A stretch of DNA of 55,968 nt, taken from contig NZ_JABWQV010000011.1 of assembly GCF_014268615.1 (NCBI RefSeq), forward strand, positions 1 through 55,968, given 5' to 3'. The stretch comes from Pseudomonas tehranensis (lineage in GTDB: Bacteria; Pseudomonadota; Gammaproteobacteria; Pseudomonadales; Pseudomonadaceae). Of this stretch, positions 16,764 to 25,800 are shown one piece after another; position 1 is the first letter of the stretch, and the number at the start of each line of letters is the position of its first letter. The notes beneath the pieces were generated by a model. That model had not been told where the DNA came from. It was given only the letters and a program-made list of their open reading frames with translations, and did not search any database. The position numbers and the translations under genes are program-made.

Positions 16764-18412
16764 GCGCCCTGCTCCGCCCACTGCACATAGCAGACGGCGA
16801 CGGGCATCTGGTGTTCGTGACAGAACTCCAGCCAGCGCAGTTGATTGTCTTGCAGGCGGTCGCCGGGGCCTTTGACTTCGATCATGCGGTAAGTCTTGTG
16901 CTGCGGCCAGAACTGGATCAGGTCCGGCATGCCGGCGCGGTTGGCCTTGATATCCAGCAGCAGGCGGCTGAACCAGTGCTTGAGGTGTTCGGCAGGCAGG
17001 CAGTCGAGGGCCTGATGGAGCAACTCTTCGGACAACGCGCCCCAGAACACGAAAGGCGACTGCACGCCCCACTTTTCTGTGTAACGACGGACAATGGTGT
17101 CCCGGTAGCGTCCATCGTCGAGCTGCGCGAAACAGGCCGCGAACAGCTCGGCGCGTCGCTCGTGAAAGTCCTCGTTGAGCAGGTCCACCGGCCCGCGCTG
17201 AAACGGGTGGAAAAACGCTCCCGGCAACGGCGCAAAAATCACCGGCCAGCACAGCAGGCCAAACAGCGAGTTGATCAGACTGTTCTCCACGTAATGCACC
17301 GGCGCGGTTTCATCGTGCAGATGGGCCTGAACGTGATACTCCACCGACAAGGCCGGATCGACACGGGGCAGGTGCAGGTCCAACCGCTCGACCTTGCGCG
17401 CCATGGTTCGCGGCACCGGGGGGCCGCCCAGCTTGCGCCGCAGCCGGGGCAGGATCCTGAGCAGGGCCTGGGTTTCGGCGGCGCTTTGCGGCTTTTGTGC
17501 CGCCGCCTGCGCCCATTCCAGGGCCAGGGCGTATTCACCGATGCGCTCCATCACCCGGATCATCCGCAGCCGTGCGCCGGGGTAGCTGCAATCCTGATAA
17601 ATGCGCAAGGCCAAGGTGAAATCGCCGATGCGCTCCGCGTGCTGGCCTATCTGAAACAGCAGCTTGCCCCGGCGTCGCTCCAGCCAGGGGTTGTCCAGGC
17701 TCAAGGCATGGATTTGGGCAACGATCTCTTCAAGAGGCTCGCCGGCTTCGAAACGCTGCTGACATTCGTGGAGGAAGAGGCAGGCATCGACATCCTGACG
17801 GCTGCGCAGGCCACGGGACTGGACACTGAATTCAACGGTTTCATAGGTGAAGATGCCCAGATCCGCCAGCACGAACTCCGACCAATCCTGATAGAGATTG
17901 CCAAAAAACAGCAACCGCAGGCGGTCGCAGAGGTTCATGATCGTCAGGCTGAAGAGACGGTCTTCCAGCAGCGGGCACCAAGTGCAAAAAGGCTGTGGTT
18001 GATCGAAATGGCCCTGCAAGAATTCGAGCCACTGGCCCTTTTTCGCCTTGGGGTGTTCGATCAGGTGACCCAGGCACAGGATGATTTCCTGTTTGCGCAA
18101 CACCTCAAACAGCTCGACAAGCCCGAGAGGCGCCTGATCCTCGACCCAGCCCAGCGCCAACAACGGTTCGACGGCGCTGCCAATATCACCAATCTCAGGG
18201 TACTGCAGCTTGCTATGGCGAAAATGCCGCCCCTTGCGCATCACCATGCGCACCAACAACCCCTGGGATGCACGGGGCAAGGTGGCGAAATCGTCGATGA
18301 AGCGTTGCTCCTCGACGCTGAGCACATCGGCATAGCGCGCTGCCAACCAGGCGAGCACTTGCTCAAAGTTGTTCAGATAGTAGAAGGGATCATCGAGAGG
18401 GTTGTTTGTCAC
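16760..18412 (-). CDS. FAN1-like structure-specific nuclease (VRR-NUC domain)
   Basis: 550 residues, matching the length of Pseudomonas FAN1 homologues (about 560). The N-terminal 400 residues are helical (SAP-like and TPR-like in the family). The C-terminal VRR-NUC domain contains GMPDLIQFW with Asp497 and MIEVKGPGDRLQDNQ with Glu512 and Lys514, the D-E-x-K metal site, preceded by PFQRGPVDLLNEDFHERR. FAN1 enzymes cut branched DNA at interstrand crosslinks. It is followed with an ATGA overlap by the nuclease-helicase, which argues for joint action on one DNA lesion. Confidence 0.93.
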   Translation of the reverse strand: MTNNPLDDPFYYLNNFEQVLAWLAARYADVLSVEEQRFIDDFATLPRASQGLLVRMVMRKGRHFRHSKLQYPEIGDIGSAVEPLLALGWVEDQAPLGLVELFEVLRKQEIILCLGHLIEHPKAKKGQWLEFLQGHFDQPQPFCTWCPLLEDRLFSLTIMNLCDRLRLLFFGNLYQDWSEFVLADLGIFTYETVEFSVQSRGLRSRQDVDACLFLHECQQRFEAGEPLEEIVAQIHALSLDNPWLERRRGKLLFQIGQHAERIGDFTLALRIYQDCSYPGARLRMIRVMERIGEYALALEWAQAAAQKPQSAAETQALLRILPRLRRKLGGPPVPRTMARKVERLDLHLPRVDPALSVEYHVQAHLHDETAPVHYVENSLINSLFGLLCWPVIFAPLPGAFFHPFQRGPVDLLNEDFHERRAELFAACFAQLDDGRYRDTIVRRYTEKWGVQSPFVFWGALSEELLHQALDCLPAEHLKHWFSRLLLDIKANRAGMPDLIQFWPQHKTYRMIEVKGPGDRLQDNQLRWLEFCHEHQMPVAVCYVQWAEQGA

Positions 18413-18635
18413 GGAAAGAAGTGCCGTTGCCTGCCGGAGTACTGGTTATGCGTACAGATATCAGCTACGGCGGGCGCAGGCAACTGCAAAAGATGAGCGG
18501 TCGCCCGCATTCAGGAGGAAAATCCAGCACTGGCGATGAACTTTCCTACGGCAAGCGAGACCAATGGCGGTTAACTACAGTGATGGCACGGTCTAATCAA
18601 CTGAACTGCGCCTTTTTGATTGAGAGGTTACGGAT

Positions 18636-18860
18636 ATGAACATCAGGATTCTGGGTCTGCCCCTGGTCGCCGCTGCGTTGCTGGCTCTGGCCGGCTGCTC
18701 ATCACCAACTGTGGTGACCTTGCAGAACGGTACCCAGTATTTGACCAAGGATGCCCCCAACACCCGTACTGCTGACGGTTTCTATGAGTTCGAAGACATT
18801 TCCGGCAAAAAAGTGCGGGTCCGCGCCGATGAAGTGGCGACGGTGCGTAAGGAAGACTGA
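18636..18860 (+). CDS. YgdI/YgdR-type small lipoprotein
   Basis: 74 residues. A signal peptide ends with the lipobox LALAGC at about 17-22, then a short DUF903-type domain (VVTLQNGTQYLTKDAPN, YEFEDISGKKVRVRADEV). It is expected to be lipid-anchored in the envelope; no specific role is known. GAGAGGTTACGG lies before the ATG. Confidence 0.93.
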   Translation: MNIRILGLPLVAAALLALAGCSSPTVVTLQNGTQYLTKDAPNTRTADGFYEFEDISGKKVRVRADEVATVRKED

Positions 18861-18870
18861 GTTTATTCGA

Positions 18871-18890
18871 GCCCTCTGTCCGCAGAGGGC
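18871..18890. terminator. Bidirectional hairpin between convergent genes
   Basis: GCCCTCTG (18871-18878) pairs with CAGAGGGC (18883-18890) across TCCG, ten bases after the lipoprotein stop and ten before the stop of the minus-strand gene. The T-run is poor on both strands, but position and stem strength fit a shared terminator. Confidence 0.7.
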
Positions 18891-18900
18891 CTGTTTGAAA

Positions 18901-19287
18901 TCAGCGGATAGGATCCAGGCTCATCTCCAGCGCCAAGCCGCCCTCGTCGCAACTGATCTTCGCGCCTTTTCGTCGCAACGACCGTTCCTGAATTCGCAGG
19001 CAGTGCTCGTATTCCAGTTGAGTGGAACGATCAATGCTGATATTCCCGGTCATGTCTGGTCTCTTCGCTTCATCAACGCCTACCGAAACCCATGACTTGG
19101 GCGTCTGCATTTCAAAGCGAGGCAGGTACGAAGGCGCATCGAACGGTTTGCCTCGTTCGGCGGCGGGCAATTGCTCGGGTGTGATGCCATAGCGGGTCAG
19201 AATCGATTGATCCGGCAATTCGGCCAAGGCGCCAGCCGAGGCCAAGGCCCCCATCAGGCCGATGATGGGGCTTTTCTTGCTGCTCAC
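18901..19287 (-). CDS. Secreted/periplasmic protein of unknown function
   Basis: 128 residues from the GTG at 19287, chosen because GAGGAG lies nine bases upstream; a TTG at 19305 overlaps that signal. The N-terminus (SSKKSPIIGLMGALASAGALA) looks like a signal peptide. The rest has no motif I recognise; two cysteines (EHCLRIQ, ISCDEGG) could form a disulfide. A REP element separates its start from the lipase stop, so it may have its own promoter or be read through from lipA. Confidence 0.65.
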   Translation of the reverse strand: MSSKKSPIIGLMGALASAGALAELPDQSILTRYGITPEQLPAAERGKPFDAPSYLPRFEMQTPKSWVSVGVDEAKRPDMTGNISIDRSTQLEYEHCLRIQERSLRRKGAKISCDEGGLALEMSLDPIR

Positions 19288-19315
19288 TGCTTCACTTCTC
19301 CTCAAATCAATTACA

Positions 19316-19340
19316 GTGGCGAGGGAAATCCCCTCGCCAC
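19316..19340. repeat. REP-type palindrome after lipA
   Basis: GTGGCGAGGG (19316-19325) and CCCTCGCCAC (19331-19340) form a perfect ten-base stem with a five-base loop. It lies 24 bases after the lipA stop and may serve as transcript end or stabiliser. Same family as the element directly upstream of lipA. Confidence 0.8.
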
Positions 19341-19363
19341 AGGCTACTCAAAACGATCCTGAA

Positions 19364-21214
19364 TCAGGCAAATACAATGTCGCCTCCCACCTGGCCGGGG
19401 TTGACCCCCACCAGGGTCACCGAACTGTCACCGACCTCAAGCAGCGTGTCACCGCCGACCTGAGACAGGTGCTGGCGGTAGTCGTAACCTGCCCCGGCGC
19501 CCTGCACGCCCAGGAACACCAGTTTGTCGCCGGCATCATACCCACTGATCAGATCGTGGCCGAACGCGCCATTGAAAAGGAATGTGTCAGCGCCGCCGCC
19601 CGATTGCAGCCGGTCATTGCCCGAGCCGCCGACAAAGGTGTCGTTACCCGTACCGCCCAGTAGCACATCGTTGCCGTCATGCCCGAACAGCCAGTCCCCC
19701 GATGATCGCGCGGTCAACGTATCGTCAGCCGAGGTGCCGGTGGTCGACGATGCATACGCCGTGAGCTTGCTGCCCGCCACCAGGCCGTTGGCCGTAACAC
19801 TGTGGCTCACCTCGTCCTTGACCAGCCCCCAGAACAAACCGGGTTCTTTGCTGACGAGCGTATCGATGTCGCGGGTCATGCTGATTGCACCCTGGGCATC
19901 GCGCACGTACAAGGTCCCGGCGCCGTCCTGGACGAAGCTTGCATCCTTCACCGAGGACTGCAGTTGCAGGGTATTGCTGCCCTGCCCGCCCAGTATCACG
20001 TTGTACCCACCAGCGTCGCGAAAGGTGTCATTGCCGGCGCGGCCCTCCAGATAGTCATTGCCCTGTCCGCCCTGGATCAGATCATCACGGTCAGTGCCGA
20101 TGATAAACGTGCTGCCGGTGTGGGTTTCGGCGTTGCGATTGAGGTCCTGGACCCACGTATTGCTGCGTGCGGGATCCGACAGGTTGGCGACGATGATGGT
20201 GGAGTCTTTCTCGGTGAGGTCGTAGAACGCCGAATCGAGGATCCGGCCCATGCCATCGCCGTAACCGGTGGGCAGGTGGGATATCCAGGTGGGGATGTTG
20301 AGGATGGAAAACGGCAACACGTTCCAGGCCGCCGAGGCATAGTGGTCGTTGAAGCTGACGATGTTGTTGGTGGCTGACGCCTGCGGAGCATCATGTACGC
20401 CCACCGATGCGGGGGTGAACGTGGAGCCGTCCAGTGCCCGGAACACCGGGTCATTTTCATAACCGATGTTCAGTACCTTGTCGGTGCTGCTTTGGGTGGG
20501 TGAGGCGTAAGCGATGTAATTGGCGCTGCTGTAGAACCCCGACCATTGGCTGCTGCTCAAGTCCGCCAGGCTGTTGACCGCCAGCCCACCGAGGCTGTGG
20601 CCACTGACCAGCACGTCCTGGCCCGTCAAGCCGTGGGCCTGGGCAAACGCCGCGACGTCCCCGAGCAAGTTGCCGAATGCTTGGCCGACGTAGTTTTTCG
20701 CGTAGTCCTGGGGGCCGAAAGCCGCCATCAGATCGCTGATGACGTCGCCAATGGAGTCGCTGATCAGAGTCTCCCGTGGGCCGCTGGTGCCACGAAACGA
20801 CACTCCGATTTGTGTCAGTTGCCCATCGCCGTCGTACTTGCCGAGAATTTCCACCTGCGCGGTGGTGTAGCCGGCCTTCTCACCAAAAAACGTTCCCCGG
20901 TCATCCACCTTGCCGGTGTAGCCCAGTTGCGATGCGCTGATCGGGGTCCAGCCGGCCTCTTGCACCGCCTCCAGGGCGAGCTGTTCCGAGTCGGGATTCC
21001 ACGGCACGCCGGGGATCACCCCTTGCGAATCGGTGCTGCCCAGCAGCGCCGTCACCAGCGTGGCGGGTAGCCCCGCACCGAAGCCGTTCTGCTGGTAGCC
21101 GGCGGCAAAGCCGTGGTCCAGATTGTGGTAGGAATACAGCATGATCGCCATTGCATCGCTGACCAGCGCCTTGGACTCGGTGGTGCCGAGGTTTTTATAG
21201 TCGTAGATACCCAT
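19364..21214 (-). CDS. lipA: Family I.3 extracellular lipase (type I secreted, RTX)
   Basis: 616 residues, the long form of Pseudomonas family I.3 lipases/polyurethanases. The triad is at the canonical positions: Ser207 in GHSLGG, Asp255 in YENDPVF, His313 in ISHLPTG. Calcium-binding nonapeptides occur in two blocks (GTDRDDLIQGGQGNDYLEG at about 372; LFGHDGNDVLLGGTGNDTFVGG at about 515). There is no Sec signal; the C-terminus ends GGDIVFA, a type I secretion signal shared in outline with AprA. It hydrolyses triacylglycerols outside the cell after export by AprDEF. The frame is open to 21316 but AGAGG lies before the ATG at 21214. The upstream leader is A-rich. Confidence 0.96.
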   Translation of the reverse strand: MGIYDYKNLGTTESKALVSDAMAIMLYSYHNLDHGFAAGYQQNGFGAGLPATLVTALLGSTDSQGVIPGVPWNPDSEQLALEAVQEAGWTPISASQLGYTGKVDDRGTFFGEKAGYTTAQVEILGKYDGDGQLTQIGVSFRGTSGPRETLISDSIGDVISDLMAAFGPQDYAKNYVGQAFGNLLGDVAAFAQAHGLTGQDVLVSGHSLGGLAVNSLADLSSSQWSGFYSSANYIAYASPTQSSTDKVLNIGYENDPVFRALDGSTFTPASVGVHDAPQASATNNIVSFNDHYASAAWNVLPFSILNIPTWISHLPTGYGDGMGRILDSAFYDLTEKDSTIIVANLSDPARSNTWVQDLNRNAETHTGSTFIIGTDRDDLIQGGQGNDYLEGRAGNDTFRDAGGYNVILGGQGSNTLQLQSSVKDASFVQDGAGTLYVRDAQGAISMTRDIDTLVSKEPGLFWGLVKDEVSHSVTANGLVAGSKLTAYASSTTGTSADDTLTARSSGDWLFGHDGNDVLLGGTGNDTFVGGSGNDRLQSGGGADTFLFNGAFGHDLISGYDAGDKLVFLGVQGAGAGYDYRQHLSQVGGDTLLEVGDSSVTLVGVNPGQVGGDIVFA

Positions 21215-21226
21215 CGTGATGACCTC

Positions 21227-21240
21227 TTTTTTTGTTGTTG
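21227..21240 (-). promoter_or_regulatory. A-rich Hfq/Crc-like site in the lipA leader
   Basis: Read on the minus strand this is CAACAACAAAAAAA, directly before the AGAGG ribosome binding site of lipA. It fits the AAnAAnAA 'CA motif' through which Hfq and Crc block translation of Pseudomonas carbon-repressed genes. The match is seen; the function is inferred. Confidence 0.55.
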
Positions 21241-21289
21241 GAAAGGTTGCTGATAGCGGCGAAGCTCTTGTGGGTGGGCTGCATCGCAA

Positions 21290-21318
21290 CCCAGCGGGGA
21301 TAAATCCCCTCGCCACAC
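21290..21318. repeat. REP-type palindrome between aprF and lipA
   Basis: Read on the minus strand it is the typical P. fluorescens REP: GTGTGGCGAGGGGATTTATC followed by CCCGCTGGG. The inner pair is GGGGAT/ATCCCC. It fills part of the 115-base gap between the aprF stop and the lipA start and could separate lipA expression from the exporter genes. Confidence 0.8.
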
Positions 21319-21329
21319 AGCACTGCCCG

Positions 21330-22697
21330 TCATTGGGTCAGCGCCGGCGGCACAAACGCCTCATCCACCTGGGCCAGGTCTTGCGCGCCCAAGGTGCCGG
21401 CGTAGTAGTGCAACTTTGTCCAGGCCATGAGGTAGTCATAACGGGCCTGGGCCAGGTCGCGTCGGGTGGTGTAGAGCTGTTCTTCGGCGTTCAGGGCATC
21501 GAGGTTGACCCGTTCGCCGCCGAGGATGCTTTGCCGGGTCGATACCACCAACGCCTCGGCGGCGCTGAGGGCTTTGCGGTATGCCCGCAGCTTGTTCACC
21601 CCCGACATGCAGGCGCTGAACTGTCGGCGCAGCTCGATCAGGGTTTCCCGGGTTTTGGCGTCCAGTTCATATTCGGCCCGCTCCATGTTGCGGCTGGCCT
21701 GACGGGTCGACGCCGAGACCCCGCCACCGGCGTACAGCGGCACGCTGATCTCAAGTCCAATGGTGTTGGTGTCGTAGCGCTGGTTGTAGGTGTTACCGCT
21801 TTCCGACTCGTTCTGGCGCATCGTCGCGTAGGCGCTGACCTTGGGCAGGTGTCCGGCGCGGTTGCGTTCGACTTCGTAGCGCGCCACGTCCACGGCCTGG
21901 CGCTGGGATGCCAGGGTCGGGTTGTTGCTCACGGCCAGTTCGTGCCATGCCTGAAAACTGGCCGGCTGCAAGGCAAAGGTCTGGAACGTTTCGTTCAGGG
22001 GCGCCAGGTCGCCAATGTTCAGGGTCGGGACGCCAATCAGCGAGCCCAGTTCGCGCAAGGAAGCGTCCTGCTCGTTGCGGGCCTCAATCTCTTCGGCAAT
22101 CGCCAACTCATAGCGCGACTCGGCTTCAAGGATGTCGGTGCGCATACCTTCGCCTTGGGCAAACAGGTGCTCGTTCTGATGAAACTGTTGTTCGAAAGCT
22201 TTTTTCCTGGCCTGGGCAATGTCGATCTGATCCTGGGCGAACAACGCCTGGGTGTAGGCGCTCAACACCCGCACTAGCAACTCCTGGCTCTTGCCACGAA
22301 AGTTTTCGTCGGCAAACAGCGCCTGGGCCACGCCTTTGCGGTAGGCGGCGTAGGCCTCGTAGTCCAACAGCGGTTGTTGCAGGGTCAGGCTGGAGCCATA
22401 GCTGCTGTAGTTGCGGTCGTCATGCTGGCTGGCGCCGCGCTCGTTGAGGTAGGTGACCTTGGACTGGTTGCGGCCCTTGTTGTAGCTGTAGCCCAGGTGC
22501 GGCAGCAGCCCGGCGCGGCCAATGGCGCGGTTCTCCAGGCCGGCATCGCGCTCCTTGATCGCGCCCAGGTAGACCGGGTCATTGCGCAGGGCTTGTTCAT
22601 AGAACTCGAATGGCCCCATGGCCCAGGCATTGTTGCAGATAACCGCCGCCAGCGCGGCGAGCCAGTAACGTCCCTTCATACCCCCGAACATCCTCAT
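21330..22697 (-). CDS. aprF: Type I secretion outer-membrane channel (TolC family)
   Basis: 455 residues. A signal peptide (MKGRYWLAALAAVICNNAWA) is followed by MGPFEFYEQALRNDPVYLGA and long helical repeats typical of TolC-family channels, including GLEISVPLYAGGGVSASTRQA and the ending YDYLMAWTKLHYYAGTLG. It forms the outer-membrane tunnel of the AprDEF exporter. The ATG at 22697 overlaps the aprE stop (ATGA); an in-frame ATG at 22679 would place the signal peptide at the very start and is a fair alternative. Confidence 0.95.
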   Translation of the reverse strand: MRMFGGMKGRYWLAALAAVICNNAWAMGPFEFYEQALRNDPVYLGAIKERDAGLENRAIGRAGLLPHLGYSYNKGRNQSKVTYLNERGASQHDDRNYSSYGSSLTLQQPLLDYEAYAAYRKGVAQALFADENFRGKSQELLVRVLSAYTQALFAQDQIDIAQARKKAFEQQFHQNEHLFAQGEGMRTDILEAESRYELAIAEEIEARNEQDASLRELGSLIGVPTLNIGDLAPLNETFQTFALQPASFQAWHELAVSNNPTLASQRQAVDVARYEVERNRAGHLPKVSAYATMRQNESESGNTYNQRYDTNTIGLEISVPLYAGGGVSASTRQASRNMERAEYELDAKTRETLIELRRQFSACMSGVNKLRAYRKALSAAEALVVSTRQSILGGERVNLDALNAEEQLYTTRRDLAQARYDYLMAWTKLHYYAGTLGAQDLAQVDEAFVPPALTQ

Positions 22698-24028
22698 TCT
22701 TCGGTCAACGCGGAGCCGGCTCGGTCGAGCAGCGGTTTGAACAGGTAGTTCATGAGCGAGCGCTCACCCGTGCGCACGAACATTTGCGCCGGCATTCCGG
22801 GCTTGATCACCAGCCCGTTGAGTTTTTCCATCGCCACTTCGCTGACGCTGCTGCGCAGGATGTAATACGGCTCAGCGGTTCTTTCATCAATCATCTGGTC
22901 GGCGGAAATCAGGCTGACCTGCCCCGGGACCCTCGGCGTGCGGTTCTGGTTGAAGGCGGTGAAGAGGATGTCCACTGGCAACTGGGTGCCCACCTTGTCG
23001 ATCAGGTTGACCGGCAGGCGCCCTTCCACTTCCAGGCGCGTGTCTTGGGGCACGATTTCCAGCAAGGTATCGCCCTGACGGACCACGGCGCCTTCGGTGT
23101 GTACGCCCAAGTTCACGGCGATGCCATCGGCGGTGGCAAGGATCTCGCTGTGTTGCAGCTCAAACGCGGCAGACTTGAGCTGCTGTTGCAGGGTTTCGCG
23201 CTTGAGTTGCGCCTCGGCCAACTGACTGCGAACCTCCTTCTGGTATTCCTCATTGTGTTGTTCAAGCGTGAGGCGGGACTCGACGATGCCCTGCTCCACC
23301 CGGCCGCTTTCGCCACTGTTCTGCGCCAGTTCCTGCTGCACTTGCGACAGTTGCCGTTGATAATCCAGCAGACGGTTGCGCGGGATGTAGCCGTTGTCCG
23401 CCAACGGTTGCAGGTTGCTGAGCTGCTGACGCAGGGACTGGGCTTGGGCATTGAGGTCATTGCGAGCCCGGCGCATGCCCGCCAGTTGCGCCGTGGCGCC
23501 TTCGATATTGGCGCGCAACGCGGCCTGCTCCCGGGCCACCGCTTCGCGGCGGCTGCTGAACAACTGCCGCTGGCCTTCGAGCACCAGCGCCAGGCGCGGG
23601 TCGGGGTCGTGGCTCAGTTCAGCCGCAAAGCTGACCTGTGGGAGGTTGTCCCGCTCGCTTTGCCAGCGTGCCAGGCTGGCCCAGGCCATGCGGTACTGGG
23701 CTTGCAGCGATTGCACATCGGCCGCAGCCTGAGTCTGGTCCAGTTGGAACAGCGGTTGGCCCTGCCTCACGGTCTCGCCTTCACGCACCAGAATCCGGCT
23801 GATCACGCCGCTGCTCATCGATTGCACGGCCTTGCGCTTGCCGGAAACCACCACGGTGCCCTGCACCGCAATACCTTGGTCCAGCGGCGCCAGGCTGGCC
23901 CAGGTGAAAAAACTGCCGGCGCCAATGATCGCCAGTGCCCATCCCAGACGGGTGAAGAAACGGGCATCGCGCTCGGGATGTTCGAGGTCTTGAGAGTGTT
24001 GCAGATTCATGTCGCGATCCTTGCTCAT
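22694..24028 (-). CDS. aprE: Type I secretion membrane fusion protein (HlyD family)
   Basis: 444 residues. One transmembrane helix at about 28-46 (LGWALAIIGAGSFFTWASL), then a lipoyl-like half (GVISRILVREGETVRQGQPLF), a long coiled coil of about 200 residues (RRARNDLNAQAQSLRQQL and following), the second lipoyl half (LATADGIAVNLGVHTEGAVV) and a beta-barrel end. This is the periplasmic adaptor linking AprD to AprF. The ATG overlaps the aprD stop, so the three exporter genes are translationally coupled. Confidence 0.95.
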   Translation of the reverse strand: MSKDRDMNLQHSQDLEHPERDARFFTRLGWALAIIGAGSFFTWASLAPLDQGIAVQGTVVVSGKRKAVQSMSSGVISRILVREGETVRQGQPLFQLDQTQAAADVQSLQAQYRMAWASLARWQSERDNLPQVSFAAELSHDPDPRLALVLEGQRQLFSSRREAVAREQAALRANIEGATAQLAGMRRARNDLNAQAQSLRQQLSNLQPLADNGYIPRNRLLDYQRQLSQVQQELAQNSGESGRVEQGIVESRLTLEQHNEEYQKEVRSQLAEAQLKRETLQQQLKSAAFELQHSEILATADGIAVNLGVHTEGAVVRQGDTLLEIVPQDTRLEVEGRLPVNLIDKVGTQLPVDILFTAFNQNRTPRVPGQVSLISADQMIDERTAEPYYILRSSVSEVAMEKLNGLVIKPGMPAQMFVRTGERSLMNYLFKPLLDRAGSALTEE

Positions 24029-25800
24029 GCGCCGCTGGGTTTGCTGGCCGCCGAGTACTGGCGACTCATGCTCAGCCCGTTGGGGGCTGCCTGGGGTTTG
24101 TCGCGTTGCGATTGCGGTTGGCCGGACAAAGCCCGCAGCACCTCCTGACTTGGACCGAACGCTTGTAGGTGGCCTTCATTGAGCACCAGCAGCTTGTCGG
24201 CCTGAGCCAGCGCCGAGGAGCGATGGGTCACCAGCACGACCGTGGAGCCCTGGGCTTTCATCTGCGCGATGGCGCCGGCCAGTGCCGCTTCACCGACTGT
24301 GTCGAGATTGGAGTTGGGTTCATCGAGCACCACCAGGCTCGGTTGGTCATACATTGCCCTGGCCAGGGCGACGCGCTGTTTCTGGCCACCGGACAAACCG
24401 CTGCCATCCTCTCCCAGCACGGTGTCGTAGCCTTGAGGCATGCGCAGGATCAGTTCATGCACACCGGCCTGTTGTGCGGCCGCGACGACCTTTTGCGGAT
24501 CGGCCTGGCGAAAACGGGCAATGTTCTCAGCAATGCTGCCGCTGAACAGCTCAATATCCTGGGGCAGATAGCCAATGTGCGGGCCGAGCTGGTCGCGATT
24601 CCAGCGATGGATGTCGGCCCCGTCGAGCCGCACGGTGCCTGCGAAGGTCGGCCATACCCCAACCAACACGCGGGCCAGGGTGGATTTGCCGGACCCCGAC
24701 GCGCCCAACACCCCGAGCACTTCCCCGGCGTCCAGGCTGAAACCGAGCTGATGCAGCGTCGCGTTGCGCCGCCCCGGTGGGCCGGCGCTGACCTGTTCGA
24801 AGCTCACCTGGCCCTTGGGCGCCGGCAATTTCATCGCCTCGTCCTGCTGCGGATAAGCCTGCAACAGCGCGTCGAGACGGCGATAGGCCAGTTTGGCCCC
24901 GCTCCACTGCTTCCACACGGCGATCAACTGGTCGATGGGGCTTAGCACCCGCCCCATCAGGATTGAGCCGGCAATCATCATTCCAGCGGTCATGTCGCCC
25001 CTGATCACCAACAGCGCCCCCAGCCCCAGTACCAACGATTGCAGACACAGGCGCAGGGTCTTGCTCAGGGAGCTGATCACCGCGCCGGTATCACTGGCTT
25101 GGTTTTGCAGGCCGAGAAAGCGCGAATGCACGGCAAACCAGCGCCCGCGCAATGCGCCGAGCATGCCCATGGCCTGGATGGTCTCGGCGTTGTGCAAGTG
25201 GCTGGTCGCCAGTTGGCTGGACTGTTGCGAGTAAACACTGGCCTGCCCCAGCGGCTTTTTGGTCATGGCTTCGTTGAGACAGGCCAGGCCGATGAGCAGC
25301 AAGGTGCCAACGCTGGCGAACACGCCCAACCAGACGTTGAACAGGTAGATCACCAGCAAATACACGGGAAACCACGGGGCGTCGAAGAATGCGAACAGCG
25401 CAGGTCCAGTGACGAACTGGCGGATGTGGGTAAGGTCACCCAGCGACTGCCCGGCGTTGCCCTCGCCTTGGCACAGGTTGCGCTCGAACGCGGCCTTGTA
25501 TACCTGAAGGTTCAAGCGTCTTTCCAGCTGGCTGCCGATACGGATAACAATGAAGCTGCGCAGCATTTCCAGCAGCCCGATAAATACGAAGAAACCCACC
25601 ACCATCAACGACAACATCCACAGCGTGGTTTCGTTTTGTGATGACAGGCCCCGGTCATACACTTGGAGCATATAAATCGAAGGCGCCAACATCAGGACAT
25701 TAATCAGTGCGGTAAAACAACCGACGCTGATCAGAATACTTTTATAGTCGCCCAGCGCTCTATACAGCGGCACCGTCGCAGCGCGCCTTGTCATGTTCAT
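24025..25800 (-). CDS. aprD: Type I secretion ABC transporter (PrtD/AprD family)
   Basis: 591 residues. Six transmembrane helices fill the first 320 residues, without a peptidase or peptidase-like domain in front, as in the PrtD/AprD/LipB group. The ATPase domain has Walker A GASGSGKST (about 367), signature LSGGQKQRVALARA (about 470) and Walker B LVVLDEPNSNLD. It powers export of AprA and LipA across both membranes. AAGGA lies about nine bases before the ATG; the leader contains CAAGGA, half of an Rsm-type site. Confidence 0.95.
   Translation of the reverse strand: MNMTRRAATVPLYRALGDYKSILISVGCFTALINVLMLAPSIYMLQVYDRGLSSQNETTLWMLSLMVVGFFVFIGLLEMLRSFIVIRIGSQLERRLNLQVYKAAFERNLCQGEGNAGQSLGDLTHIRQFVTGPALFAFFDAPWFPVYLLVIYLFNVWLGVFASVGTLLLIGLACLNEAMTKKPLGQASVYSQQSSQLATSHLHNAETIQAMGMLGALRGRWFAVHSRFLGLQNQASDTGAVISSLSKTLRLCLQSLVLGLGALLVIRGDMTAGMMIAGSILMGRVLSPIDQLIAVWKQWSGAKLAYRRLDALLQAYPQQDEAMKLPAPKGQVSFEQVSAGPPGRRNATLHQLGFSLDAGEVLGVLGASGSGKSTLARVLVGVWPTFAGTVRLDGADIHRWNRDQLGPHIGYLPQDIELFSGSIAENIARFRQADPQKVVAAAQQAGVHELILRMPQGYDTVLGEDGSGLSGGQKQRVALARAMYDQPSLVVLDEPNSNLDTVGEAALAGAIAQMKAQGSTVVLVTHRSSALAQADKLLVLNEGHLQAFGPSQEVLRALSGQPQSQRDKPQAAPNGLSMSRQYSAASKPSGA

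Noticed and set aside
16764..17252. N-terminal extension of the helicase frame
   Set aside because: Overlaps the nuclease gene in another frame; the ATGA-coupled start at 16763 fits better.
18406..18639. 77-codon plus-strand frame before the lipoprotein
   Set aside because: No ribosome binding site and no motif; ends at the lipoprotein start. More likely leader and promoter.
19440..20100. Tandem repeats in the lipase and protease genes as a possible repeat array
   Set aside because: They are RTX nonapeptide codons (GGxGxDxUx), not a CRISPR array; no constant repeat with unique spacers.
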